Below, piece by piece: positions 24,189-36,671 of a stretch of DNA of 64,000 nucleotides. Made by a program: the position numbers and the translations under genes. Source of the stretch: Gnetum montanum (taxonomy: Eukaryota > Streptophyta > Gnetopsida > Gnetales > Gnetaceae). Within the stretch, counting starts at the first letter, position 1; each line of letters begins with the position of its first letter. Where the stretch lies: positions 37,488 to 101,487 of the forward strand of contig MNCI01011971.1 of NCBI GenBank assembly GCA_015680685.1, given 5' to 3'. The notes under the pieces are model-generated. The model was not told the DNA's origin. It was given only the letters and a program-made list of their open reading frames with translations, and did not search any database.

Positions 24189-25106
24189 TGATGAGTGGTG
24201 AGGTACCCCTACGTCCAACCATATGAATCACGAAGTGTTCATGCATGATCTGGTTGAATTCTATGGACTTTATAGTTTCTAGTGAACTAATCTTCTAGGT
24301 AGTGAATCTTTCCCTAAGGTCATTCGATGTCTTCCTTATTACACTTATGAAGTACAAAGGTATGGTTAAGTGAAATCAAGGCATATGATTTTTATCATTT
24401 TACATTTTATGTTCTTTGGTACTTTGAAGAAAGAGATAAAGTAATTTAATAACTAATCTAAATTAGCTAACTAAATAATCTCTAACTAGTCCTAACATAA
24501 GCATCTAGCCCCACTTTCCATACATGTCCTAAACCCACATATCCACTACTGGGTTACCAAGCACTATGCTACTAGACATATCAAGCAATAACACTGATGG
24601 AATTACCAAGTGAATATATGTTACATTTGAAGCGATCATACTTATGTAATTAATCTATCTAGCTTATCTCGCTTAATTATCTCATTAGCTTAATTACTAT
24701 AAAACATTGAATGTATGAATAAATATCTAACCTATCCAAAATGCTACAAGGTTTATCAAGAAACTCATCTTTATTTCCACACACACTACTGTGCTCAAGT
24801 ATAACAATGCTTAAATAAATATCTGTACACTCAATGACTCATACTATAGGTACTTGAGAGAAATATTCTAACTTTCAAATGTAAAAACTTTAAGATTTTA
24901 GCTACTATTCTCAATTTGATTTCATAAATGCAATTGGTAAACACGTAATTATAGCCCAAGACAAACACCTGCATTGATGGGGTCATGTCGACGCAATAGA
25001 CTACATCAAATGGGGCCTAGTTGATAGGGCCCAATCAATGTAATAGACTACATTGACAAGGCCTAGTCGACAGGGCCCAATTGACACAACAGACTGTATT
25101 TCATCA
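24189..25106 (-). repeat. E1 5' LTR, type II
   Basis: 918 bp, bounded by TGATGAG and TTTCATCA. It aligns along its length with 58305-59254. Shared landmarks include GAGGTACCCCTAC, the GTACAAAGGTATGGTTAAG block, GGGTTACCAAGC and AAGCAATAACACT. Its U3 (right side) has a tandem of about 53 bp at about 24975-25095 around ATAGACTACAT...GGGGCCTAGT. No coding. Confidence 0.85.
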
Positions 25107-25993
25107 ACTAGGTTAGTTAGAAAATATAAATTATTAAAAAGAGATATGGTCAAAGGATATACCAAAAGTAAAAGTTTCCATGGGCTTTATATATCTAAAC
25201 TAAGAGAAAACCAAAGGCAGTGGGTCAACAAGTGTTAGTATCCATCATTGGCTACCATAGTAGCAATCTCAACCATTGATGCCTATAGAAGACAAGATGG
25301 GAAACACAAATAAAACCCATGCACAAAAGCACCACTATTTAGAGAGATGATCATGCAAGAGAAAATAGGAAGATAACACGAAAAAAATGAAAAGTAGAAA
25401 TAGTAAATGGTAAATTCTAGGTAAAAACAAAAGCAAAAGTAAATCTAATACAAGTCAAAGTGCTACAATAAATAAGAATCAATCTCAATTTTATTATCAC
25501 TCATGAAATATGTCGAGGTACATTGTTAGTTGAATAAGACTTCGTACAACTGACTCAGATCCATTTGGTGGATACTCTGTAACTATTCTTTAAGAGTACA
25601 TTTGGCTACTTTATTAACAAAACTATGAAAAAATCTTCCCAAATCATGAGCCCAAATTCTATATTTATAGGCTAGCATATATCCCGCAATATCGGATATT
25701 TGACATTACATCCTGGGCTCTAACATCAAATACCTGATGTCGAGGATCCAATATTAGGGCGTTGTTATTAGAGCCTTGTAATTGAAGCCTTATTATCAAA
25801 GCCCTGTTAGTGGAGCTAGGATATTGGGGATAAGATATCAGATCCAACCAAAAAGTTGAATTTTTATGAGATAACCTAGCCAACTAATGATTCATTAGGG
25901 TTTCTCACATGGCTTGATATTGATAGATGTATTTTGCTACTAGGGAAACTAGGTCCAATATAACACACCTTTTCCACCTTAGTGACTCATCCA
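25107..25993 (-). repeat. Truncated type I-like LTR relic
   Basis: 25380-25710 is the reverse complement of the solo LTR at about 39420-39760 (same TATA region, same TGATTCTTATT block), so this is an LTR in the minus orientation. A TATA-like CTATAAATATAG lies at about 25660-25672 (minus). Palindromic GATATC-type words crowd 25670-25830. The left part (25107-25380) is unassigned. The right end is probably near 25993 (CATCCA). Confidence 0.6.
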
Positions 25994-26439
25994 ATCAGGT
26001 ATTTAATAGAATTCAAACACTAATAAACATTATCCTAAACTAATCTATTTAGCCACCTTGACTTAAGAAACTTGTACTTAAAGAATATTTTTGAGGAACA
26101 ATAAATTTTATTATGTGTAAGACACTTTTTAATCTAATACTCACCCTTAGTTGGATTTTGGATTTAAACCTACTTATCTCAAGGTAGTAGGAGTTGTCAT
26201 TCTTTCTTCTATTCCAAACATGATGCTATTGAATTCTTTATAGCCCCAACTAATAATAGAATTTCCTATTGCTCTCTACAGTTTTCAAGGTAAAATTTGT
26301 AGACTTTTAATACTACTTTATAGTTTATTCTATGACATAAGAGTCTTGTTGAAGGTTATTTTTAAGAGCTAAGACTTCTAATGAATTGCTTTTATGTAGT
26401 TCATCAATTATGATATAAGTTGGATCACTTAGATCTATA

Positions 26440-27450
26440 AGTTCATCTTCTTAAGGTTTCTCAATGTGATGTTGATAATATAACTTAAGTCTTTGTCCAT
26501 TGACTAAGAATGTGGTTAAGGAATCATCAATAGGTGATATGAGAATGCTTTCATTATTAGGGGGTTGGATAACTAAATAAGGGCCTTTCCACCTAATTGT
26601 TAACTTCCCTAGAAATTTATATAATCTCATATTGTAGAGAATAACTTTATCTCCTATGGAAAATTTTTTTTAAAGATATTTTTATCATGTAATGTCTTCA
26701 TTTATTTCTTTACAATTTTTTGTTTTTCAAGAGCATGTAGCCGCATTTCATCAAGTTCATGAAGTTGGTTGATTCAAGCGGCTAGTTTCATGTCTTCATC
26801 AAAGTTGAGTTATTGGGCTAACCATAAAGATTGATATTTAAGTTCAATAGGTAATAGACATAACTTACCAAAAAGCAATTGATAAGTTAAATATCCTAAG
26901 CATGGTTTATAGGTAATCTGATAAGCGCAAAGTGCATCTTGAAATGTTTTAGACTAATCCTTTCCTTTAGTACATATAGTTTTTATTAATATATTGAAGA
27001 TAATTCTATTAGCATTCTCTACTTGGCCATTTTTTTGAGGATGATAGGTAGTATCTATTTTATGTTGAATACCATAAGACTCAAGGAATTTTTCCATGAT
27101 TTTATTGACAAAATGGGTTTCTTGATTACTAATGATTTCCCGTGAAGTTCCAAAACATGTTAAAATATTTTCTCTAAGGAATGCTACAATAACCTTAACA
27201 TCATTTTTTGGGGTGGCTTTTGCTTCTACTCATTAGTGACATAGTTGATACAAACCAAAATGTATTGACATCCATTAGATGGTGCAAATGGTCCTAAAAG
27301 TCTATATCCCACACATCAAATGGTTCTGTTATTAAAATTAGTTTTAAGGGTGTTTCATGTCTTTTTATTATGGCTCCCATTCATTGACATTTATCACATT
27401 TTTGCACATACTTATGTGCATATTTAAAAATTGAGGGCCAATAAAATCCA
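26440..27450 (-). pseudogene. E3 integrase with C-terminal GPY module
   Basis: Core on the minus strand: GLLGPFAPSNGCQYILV, NYVTKWVEAKATPKNDV, CFGTSREIISNQETHF, then TTYHPQKNGQVENANRI and the SPY-equivalent block. The C-terminal module reads LGKLTIRWKGPYLVIQP and ends FLVNGQRLKLYY, the V-N-G-Q-R-L-K-x-Y signature usual in Athila-type integrases. The Glu is kept; the second Asp is Asn (ISNQ for ISDQ) and the first is not readable. Inactive. Confidence 0.85.
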
Positions 27451-28340
27451 CTTTGAAGATTTTTGATAGTGGGTTGTTTGCTATCAAAGTGGCCACTCCC
27501 TAAATCATCATGGCACATTTTTAGAATTTCTTGTTCTTCATTCTCAACCACACATATCCTTGCTATGTTATCCTTACAAATTCGATAGAGATAAGGACTA
27601 CTCTAGATGTACTTAGATATGGTGTGTAAGAAAAATTTCTTTTCTTTCTTAGTCCAACTAGTAGGAGTTCTCATAGTGGATAGATAGTTGGCTATATCAA
27701 CAAACCAAAGATTCTTTCTTGTAGAAAAAAGTTGTTAATCAGGAAATCCATCATGAAAGGCTCCCTATGTTCAATTCTCATCAGTAGTTTCTAGCCTTGA
27801 AAGATTATCTACTACTACATTTTCCCTTTCTCTTTTATCTAAAATATCTAGGTCGAATTCTTGGGGTAATAAGTACCATCTCATTATTTTTCCATTTTCT
27901 ATTTTTAACTAGCTAAGAATTTAATGGCTGAATGATCAGTACATACTCTAGTTGTATATCCTATTAAATAATGTCTAAATTTATCTAGAGAAAATACAAT
28001 AGCTAATAATTATTTTTTTGTAGTTGTATAGTTTACTTGGGCTTGGTCTAACCTTTTGAATACATAATAAATCACTCATGGTTTATGATCAATGTATTAT
28101 CCTAAAACTGCCCCCACTACTATGTCACTAGTATCACACATCAGATAAAATGGATAATCCCAATTAGGTGAATTTAATATAAGAGCTATAGTTACTCAGT
28201 TTTTCAATGCCAATAATGCTTATGGATATTTATTAGTCCAAACAAATGAAACATATTTTTCTAAGAGCATGTATAATGGTTTAGCAATTTTTGAAAAGTC
28301 TCTGATAAACCTTTTATAATACCCAATATTTCCTAAAAAA
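27451..28340 (-). pseudogene. E3 RNase H and integrase zinc-finger region
   Basis: By position between RT and integrase. Traces include the TDHSAIKFL-type block at about 27900-27950 and the histidine/cysteine region at about 27400-27560. The frame is heavily broken. The call rests on order rather than on full domain detection. Confidence 0.65.
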
Positions 28341-29000
28341 AATTAAAGAGTCTTAAAATTAGTTGGAGCTAGAATTGTAGATATGACTCTTACTTTCTTA
28401 TCATCCATCCTTATTTGATCTTTAGAAATAACATGTCCTAACACTATTCCACTCATAACCATCAAGCAACCCTTTTCCCAACTTAATTTTAAATTTTTAT
28501 TAATACATGTGTCTAAAACATGTTCAAGATGTTGTAAAGTTTCTTCATAAGGATTCCCATAGACTGAAAAATCATCCATGAAAACTTTAACATAATCTTC
28601 TAACATATCAGAAGATATCGAGATTATGGCTCTTTAGAAAGTAGTTGATGCATTACAAAGGCCAAAAGATAGATATTTAATAGTAAAAGTTTCATAAGAA
28701 CATGTAAAGGTTGTTTTATGTTGGTCTTTAGGGGCAATGGCTACTTTATTGTAACCACCAAATCCATCCAAAACGAAATAATATTTATGTCTTCTAATTT
28801 TTCTAGAATTTGATCTATGTATGGTAATGGAAAATGGTCTTTCTTTGTATTTTGGTTTAACCTTCTATAATATATACAGACTCTCCATTTTCTACCTTTT
28901 TTTGGTACTATAGTAATGGTGCTTACCCATTCACTATTAGCTATTGGATAAATTATTCCTTCTTTTCAATGTTTTGAAATTTCATCCTTAAAAATTTTTT
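28341..29000 (-). pseudogene. E3 reverse transcriptase
   Basis: The thumb frame 28343-28606 is open: YVKVFMDDFSVYGNPYEE with catalytic M-D-D, then NLKLSWEKGCLMVMSGIVLG, then KDQIRMDDKKVRVI. Upstream, in broken frame, are SEWVSTITIVPKKGRKWRVC and TKKDHFPLPYIDQILEKL. This matches Athila-lineage RT closely. Confidence 0.92.
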
Positions 29001-29333
29001 AAAGGTTGGATTAATTAGTCTTGGGGAAATTCTTATTGGTTTTACATTGTTCCCTAGATAGATATGATGTTCGTAAATGTTGGATAAGATTCCTTGGTTA
29101 AGGTCCTCATAACTCCATGGAAATGCCTTAGATTTTCTACATAGAACTTCTAATAAATTTCTTTCTTGCTCATTAGTAAGTTGGAAATTTATTATTAATC
29201 ATTTATGATGATCTAGAAAAACATATTTAAATGTACTAGGTAATTCTCTAAGATTCAAGGAATCTTTATTTTTTTGTTGAATTATTTCTCCAATATTTCC
29301 TAAACCAAAATTCAAAATCTAGTCAAGGGTATC

Positions 29334-29825
29334 TTATTGTTCTTTAGTTGAGGGATTTGAAGGTCCTTCCTTAAAATTATTTAACACTAAGATTTCCCTA
29401 TGTTGTGCCATTGCTAAAGTGGGTAAATTGTAGAGAATTATTACTTCCTTAAAGTCTACATTTAAATGATCTTCTTTTACCTTATCATATATATTTAGTG
29501 TAAAAGTAAGATTGTCAAATGAAAGTTGAAGTTGTCTAGATCTATAATGAATTACCACATCCACTATTGCTAACCAAGGTCTTCCTAATATAATAGGAAA
29601 ACAATTAGTATCTTTTACTTTCAAAACAAAAAAATCAATTGTGTATTTTCCTTTTACTACCTTGATTATCAAGTCCTCTACTATTCCTATGGGTTGTACA
29701 TTTGAACCATCAGCTAATGATATTGTCATGTTTACTCCTTTGATATCTTTTATATCAAGTAACCTAGCCATTTCAAGAGGCATTATATTAATGCTAAATC
29801 CTAAATATAATAGGACATTTTTCAT
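29334..29825 (-). pseudogene. E3 aspartic protease
   Basis: 163 codons open. It begins MKNVLLYLGFSINIMPLEMA, where an intact enzyme has D-L-G-A-S-I-N-L-M-P: the catalytic Asp is Tyr here. It continues GIVEDLIIKVVKGKYTIDFF, NCFPIILGRPWLAIVDVVI and a linker to RT. The frame is open but the active-site Asp is missing. Confidence 0.88.
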
Positions 29826-29829
29826 TACT

Positions 29830-32170
29830 TGGCCATTTATTTTGATTGGGATGGTAGGAACTCCAAGATCTTGGTATTTTGGAATCTGATGATTTTGTAT
29901 AAGTTGAGAAAGATTGTCAATTAAATAAACCTATTTAGGAATTTTATTTTCCTTTCTTCTCCTAGTGCATAATTCCCTTAAGTATTTGGTGTAAAGAGGT
30001 GTGTCTTTTACTACTTTCTCTAAAGGAATATGCAAATACAATTCACTAAACATTTTTTCAAGATGCGCTTTAGTTGTAGAATTCTCGTGTAATCATTTAG
30101 GGAAAGGAGGTAAAATTGGTTTCTTAGAGAGTAATGGTTGTTCATTTTCCCTAGTTAGTTGATCTTCCTCATTTACTACCTATGGTTAAATTTCTTCTTA
30201 TGTCCCTACCTCCTGAAATGTCACCTTCTTTTGGGGTTTAGGTTCAATTATTTTTCTGCTCCTTGTAGCGATAGAATGTAATTGCTCTTTACCCTTTCTT
30301 TGAGATGTACGATTTGGTTCAGGTTGGGATGGTAATTCATTTTTCATTAATTCCTAAAATCCCCTTCTAGTCTCACTCATGAATTGTCTACTTTCTTATA
30401 TGAAGGAAGTAAGGCTTTGGGTGATTTTATCCAAGTGTTCATTAGTTGGATTCCTAAATGGCCTAAAGTTATTTTGAGGATATTTTTCTTGGAAAAATGG
30501 TGTTGAGGAAATTTCATTGTTGATTGGCTCTTAAATTTTTGAAAAGCCTTTATTGACTCTTGCATTTCCTCTTGACAATAGAACAAGGTTAGGTAAGTTT
30601 TTTGTTCATGTTAGGGACTACTACAAATGTTGCACATTTCTCTTTGAATTCCATGAGCTTGTTTTTTAATTAATTGTGTCAACTCATTCACTTTTTTATT
30701 TAACCATTCTATTTGTTGAGTCATGCCTTCCATAATATTGGGTTTTGACCAATGTTTACTTTGATCTACTAATGAATCTATGATTCTCCAACCATATTCT
30801 AGGGTCACATTTAAAATATTTCCTCCACATGCAAAGTCAACATTTTTCCTACAATAAGGTAATAAGCCTTATACAAATATTTAAATTAATTAATGGCCTG
30901 GGAATCCATGGTTTTGATTTTTTAAGCATAATCCTTTAATTATATCAAAGGTACTCTCATAGACTTCATCCTCATGTTGCATAAAACTCATTAATTACTT
31001 ATTTAATGAATACAACCTATCATTAGAAAGAAATATTTGTAGAAAAGCATTCTTAAATTTATCCCATGAACTAATTTGTGTTCTAAGGGTTTGTAGCAAA
31101 AAATTCAGCTTTGTCTCTAAGGTTGATTTAAAGGCAATCATCTTAGTTCTATCCCCACTTTGCCATGCTACCATGGCTAATGTTGTTTCAAATTCTCTTA
31201 TGTTGGTAATCAGATCCACATCATTCGTTCCTTTAAAGATAGGTAATAAATGAATATTTTTAACCTCTACATCTCTTTCTTATGGAAAAACTAATGGCCC
31301 CTAAGGTATAATGGATGTTCTTTGATTCAATAACTCCCCAAGGGTTTGTCCTTAGTAGGGATGACCAATTGGAACATTGGAACTCAAACTACCAAAGGAG
31401 AGAGGAATTGAAGCTAAGAAAAATGGGGGAGGTGTATGATGTGAAGATGATCCCATCATGTAAGTAGATATTACTATTTGGGTTACTATAGGATGTGGTA
31501 TAGAAATAGAGACTGGTGGTGGAGTTTGTAAATCAAAGTACTCATTGGTTGGGTAATACCTACAATTATGGTCACATAAGTTGATATTGCAATAGTACTT
31601 AGATTTTGAGACCCTACCCCCATAGTTGAACTCATGGTTGTAGTTACAATATTAAATAGAGGATTAAAAATATGAAAAAATTTTGTTGTGTTTTTTCTTT
31701 GGGATTTTGTGTTATCAAAGAGGGAAAATCATATCTTGATTACATTCATTCCTCTTGATCTTGTTTTGAGTGGCTTTTATACATTTATAAAGGTTAGAAA
31801 TGCTCCTGAAAGATTTAATTCATATTGGTTTCTTTGGTTACTTTGTTGGTTTCATTTAACAAGAACATTCTTCATTGGCACATTCATGGACTACCATTTC
31901 TAGGAATTTACAAACTAATTTAATAACTCCTACTATTGTAGCTTTAATTGCAAATTTTTAATAGTCTTAGCTAATTGTATGATAAGAGGAGCTGATTTCT
32001 AGGATTTTTCCATATTTTTGAATTTTTTAATGCAAGAAAAACAAGTAAAAGGAACCATTTCTCAAATTACATAAATAAAAGAAACATAAAATAAAATAAA
32101 ATGTACTTGGAATATGAAGCTACAAAATGAAATTAAAACATATAGAACTTTTGATGATGATTAACTCTAT
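29830..32170 (-). pseudogene. E3 gag (degenerate)
   Basis: Frames 30377-30586, 30611-30808 and 30995-31219 on the minus strand, separated by stops, carry Gag-like text (FKSTLETKLNFLLQTLR, FLQIFLSNDRLYSL: capsid helices; the lysine-rich KKVNELTQLIKKQA follows). The E1/E2-type Cys-His box is not seen. The AT-rich stretch 31650-32170 is leader. Confidence 0.72.
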
Positions 32171-32176
32171 TGGCCT

Positions 32177-32196
32177 TCCTCACAATGGTGCCAAAT
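32177..32196 (-). other. E3 primer-binding site
   Basis: Minus strand ATTTGGCACCATTGTGAGGA directly after the LTR end. It resembles the TTTGGCGCCGTTGCCGGGGA-type sites of Athila elements. Confidence 0.75.
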
Positions 32197-33308
32197 TGAT
32201 GAGCCACACAAAATTTGGTGCTAGATATGTTTAATCTTTTTCTTCATTTCTTTTGTTGTAGAAATTTTCATATCGTTTGTGACTAACCCGCAAGTTGTAT
32301 CCTGTGGAGGAACAATTAAACTCAAAGGATCATCAAGACATAAAACCAATGATTAAATCTAGATTCAATTGAGAATACCATACTTATGATTATCATCCAT
32401 AAGTAAAATAAACAATATTCACCTTAACTTCTAACATTAAGTTCAAATATTAATACAATCAATTAAACCAAATTAAATTTAAATAAATTTCTGAGAAATA
32501 AGGAAGATTATAAAGGAGATGTCACCTAATTGATGACCCTACTTTATTGTCTCCGTAGTGCAACAACTTCATAATCTTAAAACATTTTTGGATGTTAATT
32601 GCCACAAAGCATCAACACTCTTCCTTAACAATTTTGTGCACAAAAAATTTTTTTAATCTAGTTTGGTTCTCTTAATAGTATCCTCTCTTTATTTCTTCAA
32701 TTCTTTTTTCTATTCTTCCTTCCCCCCTATTTCATCTAGTCAAGGAATTTATAAGGACTAGTCTAGAACAAGAGAAGGCACCACTCATGCATAATGGCCA
32801 TGGCAATAACATCCATTGTAATATCCACCACCACCACTTACACAAGTAACATTCACTGTAACATACACCACCACCAACCATGTAGGTAATAGCTGTAGGA
32901 ATGTGTAAATGTAGAAATGGCTAGGAACTACACCTCATTACCCACGTAATGTCCACTATAGAAAAATGACAATCTCCATCAAGGTAACATGCAGAAAACA
33001 TTTGCAGTTGTGTGGTCAAAGAACATGGTTGATGGAGCAACACATCCACATTGTAGCGCCAATGTCGAAGTTGCAATTCCATTATCACTATAAATCCTCA
33101 ATGTGCATTCCTATTACTACTATAAACAAAATCTAGAAACTTGTAAACATAATACTAGTATAGAATAAGGAATTGGATTCTTCAACTATGATCACATGGC
33201 TACCCAACAACAAAACCTATGCCTCTAGTTCAAGTCTTTAATACATAAAAAATAATAAACTAATAATAATCTAATAATAAAAAAATAATAATAAAGTAAT
33301 ACTCATCA
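32197..33308 (-). repeat. E3 5' LTR
   Basis: Bounded by TGATGAG (32197) and CTCATCA (33308) on the plus strand. A TATA-like TTATAAATT at about 32748-32756 (minus) would put R-U5 at about 540 bp. There is no second copy in the window, so the right boundary is inferred from the TGATGA/TCATCA termini of the other LTRs. Confidence 0.6.
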
Positions 33309-33399
33309 TTATAATAAACTAAAAAATTAAAATAACTAAAATAAGCATTCATTAAACACTAATTAAATAACTAACAATATGTAATTAAGATTTAAAAAC
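33309..33399. other. AT-rich junction
   Basis: A/T-rich sequence between the E3 LTR and the E2 spacer. Nothing recognised. Confidence 0.4.
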
Positions 33400-34560
33400 T
33401 ACCAATTTTGGGATTTAACATATAACTTAGAGCACTTTGATATCTTATCTCCTTGGCCAGTTACACTTGGGCTAAGTTGTAATTATGCTGGATTAATTAT
33501 TTTAATATTATTTTCTTTGAATAGCTACTAAATTTTATTGATAAGGTTTAACTTACATGAGTTAGTGATCTTTAATATTATTTTATTAGTTAAACCTTGT
33601 GGGAGTTCAAACAAAATTTCAAAAATGTTTTTTGTCAAAACCCTATGGTTTATGGCCCCCAAAACATAAAGCTCACCTCTGATAGCCATAGGATCAAAGA
33701 ACATAGTGATTTGAACAAGTGGTTTGGAAGATATATGCTCAAGAAGATTCTAGGCTTAGAAAACTACAAAAAAATCCTTTGGCATTTGTGAGAAAATGTG
33801 AAAACATGGCTAAGTGTTGAAGCATATATATAGTATTTTTATGCTACATCAACGAGGATGCATCAATGCATCAAGCTACATTGACAGGGATGCATTGATA
33901 TAGCTAAAATTCAAAAAAAAATCACATAAAGGACTAAGGAAAAATAAAGAGTTTTTGTATAAAACTGGATTCCAAAGGAATCCAATAAAGCCTATAATAA
34001 TTAGGAATGCCTGAAGAGGGCTTGAAATCCATGGAAAATAGAGATTTTTAGGAGATTTAATGTGGCAAGGAGGGAAAAAATTCGATGCATCATGGTGAGA
34101 AATATAAGGTTTTGAGAGCAAAATTGCTAAGGGATAAGGAATTTAACCATTCCAACAAAGGTGTATGCAAGTGGATCCTCCCCATAGCAGGCTCATGTCC
34201 TTAATTCCCTTACATGTCCTTAAACCAAGAAGTCTATGGGTCCCAATGATGATTAATGATTGTGGATCATTATAGACCTAATCACCAAAGAAGTCATCAA
34301 AGAATTTCAACCATTTACCAATTATCCCATTGAAAAAGTTATGAAAAGAGGTAGTGGGATGCTTGATGGAAAGTATTGGTGGATGAGAGAGAGAGTATGA
34401 AATGGAGTTCCCAATGGTGTTCACATGAAGTCCTTTGTAGAAAATGTGATTAATTATGACATAAGAACTTTCTTACTTAGTCCAAATCAAGACCTAAGAA
34501 TATCCTATAGGAAGTTTCTAGGTGGAACGATAAGCCTAAAGGACATTTTTGACTTTAGAG
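33400..34560 (-). promoter_or_regulatory. E2 post-integrase spacer with TATA and U3-like repeats
   Basis: 33400-34150 aligns with 62380-62900 (shared AGCTTACCTCTxxTAGCxA and CATTTGTGAGAAAATG blocks). TATATATA lies at 33824-33832, flanked at 33844-33900 by repeats of the GCATCAATG / TTGACAGGGATGCATTGAT kind that resemble type II LTR U3. No ORF. See the finding on an internal promoter. Confidence 0.6.
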
Positions 34561-35120
34561 CTTTAGTCCCTCCTATATTTACTTGCCATTCACATTAGTA
34601 TTTTGGTTATCTTCCTATTAGTGATCTCAACTTGCCCATTGGCTTAGGGATGGTATGGAGATGTTAATTTATGCTTGACCCTCAAGTACTACATGATTTT
34701 ACAAAAAGTGGCATCCATGAAATGTGTACCATTATTAGAAATTAGTGCACTTGGCATCTAAAACCTACTTACAACATATTGTTGTACAAACTAGGCTACC
34801 GTAGATGATGTATAGTGGGTAACGACCATAGATTCTACCCATTTCATATAGTAGTCAAAAACTACAATTATATAGGCCTTTCCATTGTACATGGGGATGA
34901 TGGATCTCATAAAATTAATTCCCCAGAGATCAAAAGTCTATAGTGACTAGATCCACTATTGGGTCTCTTCCATATGAGCAATCATCTCCCCCCCCATCAT
35001 GTTGACATCTATCACAAGAGTAGATGAATTGATGTGCATCCTTGAAGAGTGTAGGCCAATAGTACCTTTTCATAAGGATCTTAATGAATTTTCACCTCCC
35101 AAAATAGTGGCCCCCATAAG
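34561..35120 (-). pseudogene. E2 integrase (degenerate)
   Basis: The minus strand reads SPYHP, a stop, then ANGQVEITNRKITKILM at about 34600-34670. The catalytic Glu is kept. Upstream, in broken frame, are the RFG region and the first Asp block. Same order as E1. Confidence 0.78.
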
Positions 35121-36670
35121 GGCCCTCATGTACATCTTGGAGGACTAGCAATTGATCCACATCCAGGATACATAATCATACTAGGCCATCCATGCAAACC
35201 TTGTAAATGTTGTCATTGATCTCCATGAAGTGTTTGGCTTGGTGAAGAAACTATTTTTTCTCTTATAATCCCAACCTTATGGAACCTCCTAAGTGATTTG
35301 ATAGAACAAGTGGTCCTTGTACCAATTGATATCTTTGGAATCTTATTTAGTAACACCATCAGTAGAGATGACTTCATTACAAAATTAGTCTAATAGTTGG
35401 CTCTCCTCCTCCTTGTTGTTCCATTGTAACTGAGACAAGTGGTTAGCCACCACATTCTTGATTTCCTTTCTCTTTACCATTGTTAGATTAAACTCTAAAA
35501 TAATCACTAGTCACTATATGACATAAAGACTCACCATTAGCTTATTCACGAGAAACAAAATAACATTGTGGTCCATGTGTATGAACACTTTATATCCAAG
35601 CACATTGTACCTAAATTTCTCCAATGCATACACCACCATCATTAGCTCCTTTTTAATGGTGGTGTAGTTAATCTATGCACCCATAATGCTCCTACTGGTA
35701 TAGTGAATGTAGTATGAACATTTCTAATCATCCATATATGTTAGCATGGCCCCCAAAACATAGTTTGATGCATCCATCATGATATGGAATAGTATAGACT
35801 ATTTTGGTACTCATAAAATAGGAGCTTCTAGAAGCTTCTACTTGAGCTACTAGAATACATGCTCACATTCCTTAGTCTAGATAAATAGTGCATCTTTCTT
35901 TATCAACTCCACCAATGGTTTGATGATCTTTGAGAAGTTTTTAATGAAGCAACTATATTAACTAGTGTGTCCAAGGAATGACTACACATCTTTGATAGTC
36001 TCTAGTTTCCTAGTAATTCCTTGGATAACCCTTATTTCTTCTGGGTCTACCTCAATCCCCTTCATTGAAATCCAATGCCCCAAGGAAATGGTTTCTTGAA
36101 TCATCAGATGGCTCTTTTGCCAATTGAGCCTCAAGTTGGTCTTCATACATCTTTGAAGCACTTAATCTAGATGGTCTAAGGCTTGCTTAAATGTAGCCCC
36201 ATAGGTGGAGAATACATCCATGAATATCTCCATCCTACTATAAATTTATTGTCAGAAGATGTTGAGAACCAAACATTAGAAAGTAACAGGAGCATTGCAC
36301 AGGTCAAAGGGTATCTTTCTATATGCAAAAGTTCCTTAAGAACTTGTGAATGTTGTTTTGGCCTAGTCTTTTGGCACAATCTGGATTTGATTATAGCCAA
36401 TATAATTGTCTAGAAAGCTATAATAGCAATGCCTTACAATTGTATCCAGCACCTAGTCCACAAATGACAAAGAAAAGTGATCTTCGTATATAGCCATGTT
36501 CAATAGCCTAAAATCAATATAGATCCTCCAGTTCCCTTCTTTCTTTGGCACTATAATGATTGGGCTAACCAACTTACTATATACAATGGGATAAATGAAA
36601 CCTACCTTGAGGAGGTGTTCAATCTTCTCTTTGATGATCTACTTGAGCTTGGGATTCAAGCACCTCTACA
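35121..36670 (-). pseudogene. E2 RT and RNase H (degenerate)
   Basis: The RT palm lies around 36200-36600 (minus), with the FMDDF-equivalent at about 36215 (EVFMDVFST-like) and the GYNQIQIV-like stretch at about 36370-36400. RNase H follows at about 35450-35800 (TIKKELMMVVYALEKF). Many stops. Plus-strand frames such as 36183-36413 are shadows. Confidence 0.78.
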
Positions 36671-36671
36671 A

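Larger units (their letters stand above)
20042..25106 (-). mobile_element. E1, Athila-like element, 5' half (right part)
   Basis: Upstream half of E1 on the minus strand: 5' LTR (24189-25106), PBS, gag, protease, RT up to the thumb. Its continuation is 3310-430. Confidence 0.88.
26000..33308 (-). mobile_element. E3, Athila-like Ty3/gypsy element, minus strand
   Basis: In element order: 5' LTR 32197-33308, PBS, gag, protease, RT, RNase H, integrase with GPY module. The best-preserved protease and RT thumb in the window are here. I find no 3' LTR: sequence left of 26000 is an unrelated LTR relic, so the 3' end is missing. Confidence 0.85.
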
